The position numbers were made by a program, and so were the translations under genes. DNA of 64,000 nt from positions 310,001 to 374,000 of the forward strand of contig NW_001799022.1 of NCBI RefSeq assembly GCF_000165425.1, written 5' to 3'. The stretch comes from Paramecium tetraurelia. Its lineage: Eukaryota; Ciliophora; Oligohymenophorea; Peniculida; Parameciidae. This document shows positions 23,531-34,161 of this stretch, piece by piece; the stretch's first letter is position 1; the number at the start of each line of letters is the position of its first letter. The notes beneath the pieces are model-generated. The model saw nothing but the letters and a program-made list of their open reading frames with translations. It was not told where the DNA came from and did no database searches.

Positions 23531-24667
23531 ATGCAATCCTCTCAAGAAAGTAGGACGTTTCAATGCAATTTGTGTTCAACCCATGTACCACAGATATGTT
23601 AGGAAGTACATAATGTAAAATGTACTATGAAAAATCTTCAAGAAACAACTTTAAGAAATCAATTGAATGAATAATCATAGATTCCACAACAATAAAATTT
23701 CCCATAATAAATTGTAACGAAATTAATATGATTCTTTTAGAATTTTACAGAAAAAGCAAACAACTAATAACAATTTTAGTAAACAACGAATAGCTCACAA
23801 TAGTTTAGAATTGGCATAATTTCTTAATAGAATTAATAAAATATTTCTAGTATAATTTAGTCAGGTACATTGAACGCAGCGAATAATGTTACAAGATAAA
23901 TTGTATAATCTAACGCTACTTAAGAATAATAACCTGCATAAACTCAATAATTTTAAATTAGTAGAATATCATAGTAAACTACTAGTAGCAATATTTCAAA
24001 TCAATAATTTTAAAGGTTTCTTGAACTTCAAAGGTCAAGACAGCCATAAAACTAATAAACGAATACTCTATTTAGAACTAATTATGGGTAATAACAATAG
24101 CCTGTTTAGTAGGCGTAATTTCCTCAATAATAACCTAGTTTCATCTAAATTACTAATAATATCATGACACCAACTCCAAATATTTCTTAAATTTAATAAG
24201 CTCCTCGTTTTTAATAAGTTACTCGTTCCCCACCCTAATTTAATTTTTCAAGGAGTAGTTCTATTTTATAAACTGCTAATTTTACTTAAAGGACATAAAA
24301 CATTGTTCCAAGCGATGATTCAAGTAATGAAGATGAGGAAATACATGAAGTGAGTGGATTAAATAATTTTGACTTATTAAAGAACTATACAGATGAGGAA
24401 GTGAATTAAATGAATGATGAATAATTCTATCAATACTTTATACATAAACAAATTATGGAGAATCATTTGGATGAGCCTGACATATAGATATAAAGAGTGA
24501 TGGAATAATAAAATGAATTTGATAATCAATGTGTGATTTGTTAGGAAACCATAAAGAGTGAAGAGGAAACTATGGTTTTAGTTTGCGAACATAAATTTCA
24601 CGAAGCTTGCATATCCAATTGGATTAGTTGTAAATCAACTTGCCCTATATGTAAAACAAGGATTTGA
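23531..24667 (+). CDS. Gln/Asn-rich RING-H2 protein, probable E3 ubiquitin ligase
   Basis: About 369 residues with one 27-base intron. N-terminus has a small Cys cluster (CNLCSTHVPQICQEV). The middle is a long Gln/Asn/Ser/Thr/Pro-rich low-complexity stretch, largely from TAA/TAG codons. An acidic helix precedes the C-terminal RING-H2: CVICQETIKSEEETMVLVC, EHKFHEACISNWI and CPICKTRI, ending at TGA 24665-24667. The C3H2C3 ligands and the Trp that contacts E2 are intact. The architecture (disordered body, C-terminal RING-H2) fits a ligase with disordered substrate-binding region. Confidence 0.83.
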
Positions 24668-24749
24668 TGGAAAATATTTGATAAAAATTAATTATTTATT
24701 GGCTTTTAGAAATACAATATAATAATAATTATTATTTGAATATATATAC

Positions 24750-25935
24750 ATGCAATAAGAGGCTCCAGAAGTGCAAACTATTTTTGAAGAATTGCTCAAA
24801 CCAGTATTGGAGAGAATTGAAGTTTTGAAAGAAAAAGATCAATCAAATGAGTTATAGATCAAAAATCTATTTGACCAAATGAGTGAATTGAAAACTTTAA
24901 TAGGAAACCTAAAACCAATAAAAGAAGAAGAAAAGAGTAATATTAAATAGTATGTAATAGAAATTGTCAAATAAGAGCCAAAAAAGGAAAATCACTAAAA
25001 TAATGGTATTTGAAATCAATATATTCCCACCACATAATTAGATGTTAAAAAGGTTGAACGTCCATCTACTGCTGCAAATTCTAAAAACCCAGCACCCGCA
25101 AAAGTAAAAGATCCCAAGCCTGTAACTGCCCCTAAACCTTTAAGTCAAAGTACAATTGTTGAAAAGACAACAACACCTGTTGATATCGAAAAAAGTATTT
25201 AAACTTAAATCATCTTTTTGTATAGACTAACCCAAATCTCCAAAGGAAGGAAACCAAAATAAAACTAAATAATAATAGTAACCATAACAACAACCACCAT
25301 AACCTAAACCAAAACCTGTAGTTTAACCATAATAAAAATAATAATAGATCAAAGAAACTAAAGAAACAAAGGAAACTAAAGAATAAGCAGTCAAATAGCC
25401 ACCTTAATAAAAAGAAGAAAAAAAGGTTGAAAAATAACCACCCAAACCAAAAACTGCTTAACCAGCGCAACCTGTTTAACCAGAAAAAAAAGAAGATAAA
25501 AAAGATACCAAAAAAACAGACAATAAAGCTTCACATAAATAGAATGTAAAACAACCTGAATAGAAAGCAACAGATAAAAAGTCTGATGATAAAAAGATTG
25601 TGAAAAAAGGAAAGCAAACTGAGGATACTTAAAATAAAACTGAATAATAATAAACAGATGAATAATTTTAACAATAATAATAAAATCTAGTTAAGACTTA
25701 GAATAATAGTGAATAGAAATAATAAGATGAATAACCATAGTAATAATAAGTTGAAAAAAAAGAATTCATTGAAACATAAACTGAAGCTCCTGAACCTTAG
25801 AATATTGATGAACCAAAGGAGTCATCAGAATAATAATAGCAAAATTAGGATTAATTCGTTGAGAATCAACAAATCTAAGAAGTTAATAACATTTAGCCAG
25901 AACAAATTGAAAATCAAGAATAAGAAGTAGCTTGA
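24750..25935 (+). CDS. Low-complexity Gln/Lys/Pro/Glu-rich protein with N-terminal coiled coil
   Basis: N-terminal about 75 residues form a coiled coil (FEELLKPVLERIEVLKEKD, LFDQMSELKTLIGNLK). After two introns (about 36 and 31 bases) the protein becomes a long disordered chain of PQ, KETKETKE, EKKEDKKDTKK, DKKSDDKK and poly-Gln blocks. No folded domain. Only the ciliate reading frame gives the Pro/Gln pattern; other frames give hydrophobic nonsense. It could be a cortical, trichocyst-associated or chromatin scaffold; nothing in the sequence decides. Stop TGA 25933-25935. Confidence 0.7.
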
Positions 25936-26016
25936 TGTTATATGAATATGCATTAAATTTTAACAATTGGTAAATATGCAAAATGACAATCATTTCTTCT
26001 TCTTGATTGATAAGAA

Positions 26017-27439
26017 TCACCATTTTCTAAATATTTTTTTTACAAAACTTAAACCCAATTTATTTAGAACTTTATCAACTTTCTAAGAATTACTCTAACG
26101 TTGAGGCTGTTGATTGACAAATTATTATATCTGATTTAAATCATGTGGTATTTGTTAAACATTAATATCATTTTATTAAGGTCTATTTCTGCAGTCACAG
26201 TCCGTTCCTCTTACCCAGACAGTGCCACAAAGATAGCAAAACTAAAATCCACATTTGCAAGTTATATGATTACATCCAGCGGTCTTCTCGATCCACCTTT
26301 GGCATTAAGAACATTATCTATATCTAGCTTCTTGAACTGCATTTATAAAGCTCTCTTCTCCACATATTCCTTCATGATATAACCTTCTACATCTAGTACA
26401 AAATAAATTCTAGCATATCATGCACACTTAGATTGGTCCTTCTATTTCATAAACACCTTTACAGTTCTCAGTTGGACATTAAAAAACATTTGGATTTTGT
26501 AATAAGTATTAATTGAAAGCAATTTTTTCTAGCCTATCCATAACTTGACTTGAGACAATATTTTCTAAGTCATCCCTCAATATTTCTTCTCTACATTCTA
26601 AGTTTGGGCATTTTATTGGAAATTCAGATGCTGCATTGATTAAATTCTCTAAGCACTATTTATGATATATATGCTAACAAGCTGTAAGAGCATACTTGTC
26701 TTATTAAACATTTTCTAAACAAATACTACATTGAGTACTTTATTAGATTTAGCTTTGTTTATTTATTTAAGAGAATATCTATGACTTCTAACTTTCTTTA
26801 TTTCTATATTCTTCATATTACTATTGTTTATATTGTTTTGATTAATCTATTGCCAGATAATAAATTTCCTTAATTTAGGGTATCTAAATTTCCACTTACT
26901 AATAATTATTCTAAATACTAGAATCAGTTGCTTCTTTATTCCCATTTTTTTCTAACATCTAGACATTCGATTGTTAAAATTAATTTATAAATTTATCTGT
27001 GTTTTCATTCTGGTCAAAGTATCCTTAAAATTTCTATTTTGATGCAATATCTTGTTTGAACTATGATAAGACAGCCGATCTTTGGTATTTATTTAAGAGA
27101 CTTGATACGCAATATAATTGACTGTTTTTAGAATCTTATAAAGCCTCATCTGGTACTTCAAAATCAATCTTCCGTTTTCCATTTATGTAATCATTATATA
27201 TTTATTGCAATTCTTTTAGATTAATGTTTTTGAACTAGTATGCTGAATGAACTTAATCAATAAGATAAAATGATTTTTTTAAGACTTTTTGATTGTTACT
27301 AGAAGCTCCTGCCTGAAATGATAAAAAAGTTATATGGAACATTTAGCTGGTATACTAAGTATTTAATGGATTTTACATCAACAAAAGGCATTTCTTGTAT
27401 CTTTCGAATATAATCGCTAAAATCAAAATAATTTATCAT
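26017..27439 (-). CDS. RBR (RING-IBR-RING) E3 ubiquitin ligase
   Basis: RBR ligases pass ubiquitin through a thioester on a cysteine in RING2. About 230 N-terminal residues are Gln-rich and partly helical. Then RING1: CSICLENVQQDKYALTACQ, HIYHKQCLENLI, CPNLECREEI. IBR: QYLLQNPNVFQCPTENCKG, QVCMICQNLFCTRCRRLYHEG. RING2: CQRWIEKTAGCNHITCKCGF, QFCYLCG, including the catalytic-cysteine segment GCNHITC. All expected zinc ligands appear. The tail is Gln-rich and ends KIFRKW at TGA 26017. A 22-base intron after FVD in the N-terminus keeps the frame. Confidence 0.9.
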
Positions 27440-27474
27440 ATTATAATAAATAATTATAAATTACTCAACATGTA

Positions 27475-29481
27475 ATATTGCTTGTTTACAATTTAAATAA
27501 AGAATTGCCAACTTATACTTCGAGGTCTTGATAAATTGGCATATCTTCTGTTATTTTGACTAAAGTGCCAAATTTAGAATTATTGTCAAACAAAATTAGA
27601 GAATCCTACTCCTGAATCCTCTCTATTTATAGAGTGGCATGAAATCTGCTCACACTAACTTCACCTAATCTAATCCAATTTTCTCTGGCTCTCCCCAAAC
27701 TCATCTTTTCTCCAAGACTTATTACCATCACTCCATCTGCTTTTGAAGTGAAGCGATCTCCTAAATTAATTTAAACAACCTAGTTATCCTTCTTTTTTGT
27801 ATAGAACTCTAGCATCACGTATGGATATCGAGGTTTTAAAAGTTCCAGCATATGATATGTTACTCCATCACTCTAAAATATCACCTTGTATGACTCTTAA
27901 CAGATTTCACATTTTAATGAATTCCATAGGTATGTTTCGCTTTTCTCAGATTAGTATTATTTTGATGACTAAGTCTATTCTTTAAGCCTAAATCTTATTA
28001 GTAAAATACCATCTTTTCATGCAATCTAAATGAATATATTTTAGAGATCCACTGCATTTACAAGGATTCAATAAAGGATTGGAACTTTAGGTATTTCCTA
28101 GACATATTCTACATTAATCATTGGAATCTGCTTTGCTTTGGTTCAAAAGCTCAGGTTCTGTAAGAGGATTAAAACTAAGACTAGAAATTCTAAATGTCAT
28201 TTTTCCAAGCCTAAAAATGTCATTTACATTTAATGGGTATTTGTTAACAGATCTTACTGTCAACCAATTTTTTTTAAGTTTGAATGGAAATTTAGTGTTT
28301 GTTAAGGCTGTAGAATTTCCTTGTTGTTACGATGTTCCAGCAACTATTGTGTTTTTAGCTGTTACAAACAGTAAAACCTCACTACATATAATAGATTCAA
28401 ATTACCTATTCTCATTGGGTAATTCATTTATTAATTGAAGTGTCTCTTCATTTCTAATAATATATGAATCTTAATTTTAGACTGTGAATTATTATTTTTG
28501 ATTGCTGATACTCTCATAGTCGAAACGATCTCCAGTGCTATTTGTTAGACATTATATTGAAATCCTGAAATTAATGATATCAAGTGCAAATACCTTTCAT
28601 TACGCATTTAACATTATCCCATTCAATATAGTAATATATTTTTATTATAATCAAAAATCAGAATCAATGAGCTCTCTTTTTATCTTTTCAACTACTTTTT
28701 CAACTAATTTAACAAATAAATCTTCATTTCTTTCTCTTTCATTCCTACTTCTCTTACAAGCATCATAAGCACTTTAGTATATTTTTTTGAGAATACCTAT
28801 TATTTCTTCCTCTCTTTACTCCCTTTATTTTTACTAACAATCGAATATTCTTTTGAGTTCATCTAATAACTGATTAAATTATTATGCAATTTTATCCTCA
28901 ATTTCTTCCCTTATGCTAATTTTTTATTCTATATCTTAATAAAATAATTGAATTTATTCTTTATGCATTAGCTATAAAAACATTACCGTTTTATATCTCT
29001 AATAATTTATTCTAGGTTTCTGATTTTTATTGAAACTCTTTTTATATTTCAACTGATAATTAATCAACTTATTGAGATAGATTTGAAAACTCCCCTTTAT
29101 CTATTTCCAATCTTTCTTTGCTAAATCTTTTTAAAAGGGTTTTGCAATTCTTTTCCACTGTTAAAATTTCCTTTCTCATTATTTCATCTACTTAATCCCG
29201 AGCTTCCTTTTCAATATCAACAATAGATTTCAATCTCTATAACTAAACTTATTATAAAATTATCTATACTTTTTCTGCAATATCCAAAAACTGTTAATTC
29301 TTTTACTTTTAAACGTCTTCTATAGCCAATTCAACACTTTGCAAGTAGCCAAGAATCAATTTGAACTTCGATTATTTCTCTCCTTTCACATTATTTTATA
29401 TCGTCTGCAATTTTTCAAAAATTCTTTACGCTCTCTCTTCCAATCAATCTAATAGATGTCTAAAATAATTTTACCAGTCAT
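27475..29481 (-). CDS. RING-variant (RINGv) and FHA domain protein
   Basis: An N-terminal coiled coil ([50 protein letters not shown]) leads to a beta-rich region with [13 protein letters not shown]. Then a RING-CH pattern: [36 protein letters not shown] and, after an intron, CEICQESYK. The C-terminus is an FHA domain: [20 protein letters not shown] and [12 protein letters not shown], which would read phospho-threonine. RINGv domains are E3 ligases. No membrane helices are visible, unlike animal MARCH proteins. The first exon start is uncertain: ATG 29481 reads [18 protein letters not shown] but I could not join it cleanly to the coiled coil. Confidence 0.75.
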
Positions 29482-30008
29482 TTTTCAAATTTGAAATTTA
29501 ACAATAAAAATTATAACAAATATTCACTTGTTATTCTAAATAAAATGCTAACATTCATTTATCCATTAATCGAGGAATATACATAAAGATTTATTATTTC
29601 AATCCAATTCTAATACATGTAAAAATTAATTTCCTAAAGATACATCTTACACATTTATAATAAAATGATTTTATGATATATCAAATTGGATACATACACT
29701 GAAATAAGAATAAGCTTTATTCGTTGATATAATGTAATAAAACATTAAAATTACAAATTATCCTTTTCACATTCTTCTTTCCAGTTAATTATTTTTATCA
29801 ATTAAAATCCACTAATTCTCATTTTCACTTTGGATTTACCTTTGGAAAAATAAATTATGGAAATGAAAATTTTAGATATTCTTCGCTTACACTTTTATAG
29901 AACAGTATACTGATGGTTCATAAAGAAGAGAAGAATGATAATGCAAGACTTTTGATTGATGGAATAACTAGCCACATGGTTTGACATAATAATTTTATTA
30001 ACTTATAA
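29482..30008. promoter_or_regulatory. Divergent intergenic region
   Basis: About 530 bases between the RINGv/FHA start (minus) and the next plus-strand start. Very AT-rich, no gene or RNA seen. Confidence 0.4.
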
Positions 30009-31716
30009 ATGTTACCTAATGATGAACAATAGAGATTATACTAAATGTTCTAATAAATGGCTGGACCTGATCCATATGGTAGAATGCTTCAAGTGCCGAA
30101 TTCTCCTTATTATCCTTGCTGGGGCCCTCCATTTCCTTAACCAATTATGCCACCACCACCCCCTAATCAAAAATTCTAATTCCCTGAGCAGTTGGCACAT
30201 GAATAAGCACTTTAGATGAACTAACTTCCACCCAATTAAAGTGGATTAAACCTAAATGGAATTAACTAGGGTTTATAAAACATGCCTCCAATGCCCATGG
30301 GTTTGCCTCCAGGTTTTGGGATGCCCCCATTAGGTCCTGGTTAAATGGCATAAGGACCTTTTGGAGCTGGATCAATGGGGCCTCCTCCTATGGGTGGAAT
30401 AACTGGAATGAGTGGTATTGGTGGAATGAATGGGATGGGACCAGGTGGTATGCAATTACCTGGGATGGGTCCAATACCATAAGGACCCATAGGTTAAATG
30501 CCACCTTTCGATTTTTAATTCAAACAACAACCTCCTATGCAATCACCAATGAATCCAAATTAAGTTATGGCACCGCAATAGCAACCGATATAATAACAAC
30601 ATATACCATAACAACAGCAAATATAATAATAACAGGCTCCTTCTTAATAACCATAGTAACAATCTTCAGGATAACCAAATTAATCCAATCAATAAAATTT
30701 GGAATAGGGTACACATAAATCTATATAAAAATAGGATTCTCACAAGTAGTGAATGAGTTTTAACTTAAAATTTTAAACATGTTTGTTATGCAAAACTAAA
30801 TGCTGTTGGATTTTAAGAATAAAAATGCGAATTTGGAAAATACCATTACTTCAATATTAGATGAAATATCAAATCTATAAAAAATTGTTGAATCAAAATT
30901 TGATAATGTGTAGGCAGATGATTTCATGAGTAGATGTAAACTAAAAATATTTATCCTTAGTATCAATACCAAATTAAGAAATGACATAAAATAATATTTT
31001 ATTAAAGTCCTTATAATGTAACTAGAGCGATTTTCAATATTAACTAGTATTGACAAACGATTTGGAATAGCCATTATTTAAGGATAAAAATTTCAATTTA
31101 TATATTGCTCTTAAAGACATGAAAGGAATGAATATCAAAAACCATAATAAAATAGAATTGGAGGTTCAACTGTATTCTTCAGATGATAAGCCTGTGCTTT
31201 TGATATCAAATTCTTAAAACTAAGCCATTCTGAGATAACCTGAAGATAATATATGGCTGGAGGAAGGAATATCAAATATTGAAAAACTACAAATAAATGA
31301 AGTAACTTCTCATTATTAGAATGGCTGGATATATTTAGTGGTTTATCCAATTAAAAACGATAATAAAATTGTTTAAAATTCAATTAGTCCTTCTTAAATA
31401 AAACCGTTGATTTATAAAGTCAGTGTAAAATCAAAGAAAACTTAGAAAAAGTATTTAGTAAAAATATTTAAGGTCATCCCGTTCAAGATCGAGATCCCAT
31501 GAAAGATTACGTAGACTGGAAAAGTTGGATGATAGATCAAGTTCAGAATCTGAAAATCACATCTAATTAGAAATAAAGAATCTTGATGTTAATGATGAGA
31601 TTTAATAAGAAAAAGAGAATGATTAGGATGGAGAGTAAAAGTAACAATAAGAATAATAGTAAAATAATGAATAAAAGAAAGATGAGGTGCATTAAAATAA
31701 AGAATCTGATCTTTGA
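30009..31716 (+). CDS. Pro/Gly/Met-rich protein with coiled coil and SR-type tail
   Basis: N-terminal 200 residues are dominated by Pro, Gly and Met (for example GLPPGFGMPPLGPGQ, GGMNGMGPGGMQLPGMGP), then a poly-Gln block. A 26-base intron starting after LEQ joins this to a coiled coil (FSQVVNEFQLKILNMFVMQN, ANLENTITSILDEISNLQKI). A beta-rich middle part follows (KNHNKIELEVQLYSSDDKPV), then an SR tail: KKSSRSRSRSHERLRRLEK, and an acidic Gln-rich end. If the first intron is ignored the frame stops early at 30749, so the splice is important. The composition resembles RNA-processing or condensate proteins; no catalytic domain. Not assigned to a family. Confidence 0.68.
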
Positions 31717-31754
31717 GATTTGTAATGTATTTGCGATACTTATTTATAAATTAA

Positions 31755-32434
31755 TCATTTCAGTCTCCAAGTTTCCTTGATTAATGCTATAAAATTATCG
31801 TCTAATTCGATATCAGCACTGACTGCAGCATAGTATTCCTTCCATTCCTAAACTTGAATATTGTAATATTACATCTAAGGTGATATGGCCAGATTTGTTT
31901 CCTTCCTTGAAATATTGTAACAACTCTATATAAGCCTAATCTTCAGTCAGTTCTCCTCTGGTAACTTTAGGATGATTTTTTGCATTGAAAATCCCTTTGA
32001 ATTCATCAGCCACAATATAACCCAAATTATCCTTATCAAATTTTTTGAATGCTTAGACTATGACTTACACTCTGTTCTCATTGGGAGATCCCTATTTATC
32101 AATTTATTTTTTACTCTAATTAAATAAAAGAATTCAGCAACATCTATTGATCCATCCCTGTTTCTATCGAGATAATTTAATAAAAACTATATGTATATAT
32201 GGGATTACGTCAGTTTAGAATTTTGTTAACACGACTCCATTTTATTTTAGACCAATGAGGAATTCATCCTTGTCCATCCTATTATTTTTATCAAATGATT
32301 CAAATCCCCTGAATGTTTTTCCTAGAGTTCTAATTGTGGTTGAGCATTTTCCTAATAATGATTTTGTGATCTTTTTAATAACTACTTATAGTAAACTTCT
32401 TACTTATATCAAGTTATTCTTGAGGAGTTATCAT
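31755..32434 (-). CDS. Calcyphosin-like EF-hand protein
   Basis: Cytosolic calcium-binding protein with the four EF-hands of calcyphosin. Segments in order: LLGKCSTTIRTLGKTFRGFE leading to loop DKNNRMDKDEFL; LDRNRDGSIDVAEFFYLI, the best canonical loop; FDKDNLGYIVADEF; a last degenerate hand EGNKSGHITLD; and the family ending YYAAVSADIELDDNFIALIK, TWRLK. The ending and the NHPKVTRGELTEDQA segment match calcyphosin rather than calmodulin or centrin. Loops 1 and 4 look weak for calcium. Five mini-introns (19-25 bases). In ciliates such proteins are candidates for ciliary or exocytosis calcium responses. Confidence 0.88.
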
Positions 32435-32584
32435 TTTTTACAAGTTATTTTATTTATTTATAAATATTAATTATTTCATTTTTTCTCCATTATCATTATA
32501 TCAGACGTAAATTATTTTCAAAAGTAAAATTGTTATCATTAAAATAGAAATGATAATCCTTAGGTTTATTTAAAAAGATCTAAA

Positions 32585-34034
32585 ATGGTTAATATTTGTG
32601 TAAGAAACTATCGATCTGGTAAATTAGTATCAAAAGATTTTGATGACATAAATAATAAATATCAATAATTTAATTATGCTTCTTTAATTTGAATGCCTTC
32701 GAAAGCATTTGATTTTTGATAAGGCGTACATCCTTTAATGTTATGAAAGAGAAGTATTCATTGGAGAAGTAATTCTAAAATTTTAGAATATATTAAGAAT
32801 AGAGCAAAACCCAAATACTATTTTGAAGTGTCACTGAAGAATTTTATTGTATTTCACACTGAATAAGATTATTTTGGATTCTCCATTCCCTATAGAGGAA
32901 AGTTAAAGCTATTTCATGCAAATTCCAAAAAAGTCAGAGAACTTAAATTACTTTTATCTGGAAAGATTCTTTTTGGAGACTTGAATTAATTCTATCTGTA
33001 AAAGCATTAACTTGGACATGGATCATTTTCATACGTAACCCAAATACTAAATATAAGGTTAATTTGTTGTAGAACCTAGAAACCAAAGAAATGGTGGCAG
33101 CTAAGTTTTTAAGTAAGCAATGGAAGCACAAAACCAATACAGAGCGAATGAAGGCAATAATATAAAATTATTTAAAGGAAATAATAAACGAAAATAATAT
33201 AGTATAATCTTTGAATCATCCAAATATAACCAAAATAAAAGAGGTCTATGACAAAAATTCAGAGATAGTCATAATATATGAATTTATAGACGGAGACACC
33301 CTTGAGAAATATTTACATGATCATTGTGGGTCTCTAAGTCATTTCGATATTTAATCTATTATGCGAGTAAAGCCAATTAATTAAATTTCTTAGCAAATAC
33401 TACTGACATTATTCTATGTTCATCAACAATAACTCATTCACAGGGATATAAAGCCGTCAAATATAATGATTCAATAAAATCATAATATCAAAATCATAGA
33501 CTTTGGCTTAGCTACAAAAATTGGAGTAACTAATAACGATATTTGTGGTACTGTCGGCTATATCGCTCCAGAAGTGTTGTGTATTACTACTTAGCAATCT
33601 GTTTATTCATTTAAGTGCGACATGTTCGCAGCAGGAGCGATATTTTATAAATTGTAATTTGTGCATGATAATTAAGAATAACTTCCCATGACTTATTTAC
33701 GGAGGCCAAAGATTACGCAAATTTTTAATTAAAATTAGACCTTTTAAGAAAACTCAATACTCCTGAATCTGGGATTGACTTATTGCAAAAGCTTTTGGAT
33801 TTTAACTATAAAACAAGATTAAGCGCCAAAGAAGCTTTATCTCATCATTATTTCACTGAATCTCTAAGAGTGTCAGCCAAAAAGTCTTTACAAATGTCTC
33901 AATAGAATATTCTATTAGCCAATACTTCTCAAGTTTCGCTGATTGGTACTTCAGAAACTCCAATACAAAATGTTAATATTTTCACTTAAAATCTTAACAG
34001 GCGATTCAGGTTTTCAATATAATTAAATAATTGA
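32585..34034 (+). CDS. Ser/Thr protein kinase with N-terminal PH-like domain (second copy type)
   Basis: Start is uncertain (32585, or 32676). The N-terminal part KPKYYFEVSLKNFIVFHTEQ, RGKLKLFHANSKKVRELKLL looks like the same PH-like domain as in 2157-3895. Kinase motifs: LGHGSFSYV across an intron, MVAAKFL lysine, LIHRDIKPSNIMI, IIDFGLATKIG, CGTVGYIAPEVL and CDMFAAGAIFYKL. All catalytic residues are present. Introns near 32775-32803, at SY|VN, after IMR and after FYKL. The C-terminal lobe ends ARLS-type (KTRLSAKEALSHHYF) and a short tail. It converges on the complete condensin gene with 127 bases between stops. Confidence 0.85.
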
Positions 34035-34161
34035 TTTGTACTATTGCATTTATTTATCTATAATAAAAATTATATAATTATAATAACATTTCAGAAACTT
34101 AAGAGAATAAGGAATGTATATGAAAAATCAAACATTCAAAAAAATATAAAATTATTTCAAA

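Noticed and set aside
25210-25470. Phe/Leu/Trp-rich minus-strand open frame that looks like a membrane protein
   Set aside because: It is the antisense of Lys/Glu/Gln/Pro-rich coding sequence, which always gives such a hydrophobic shadow.
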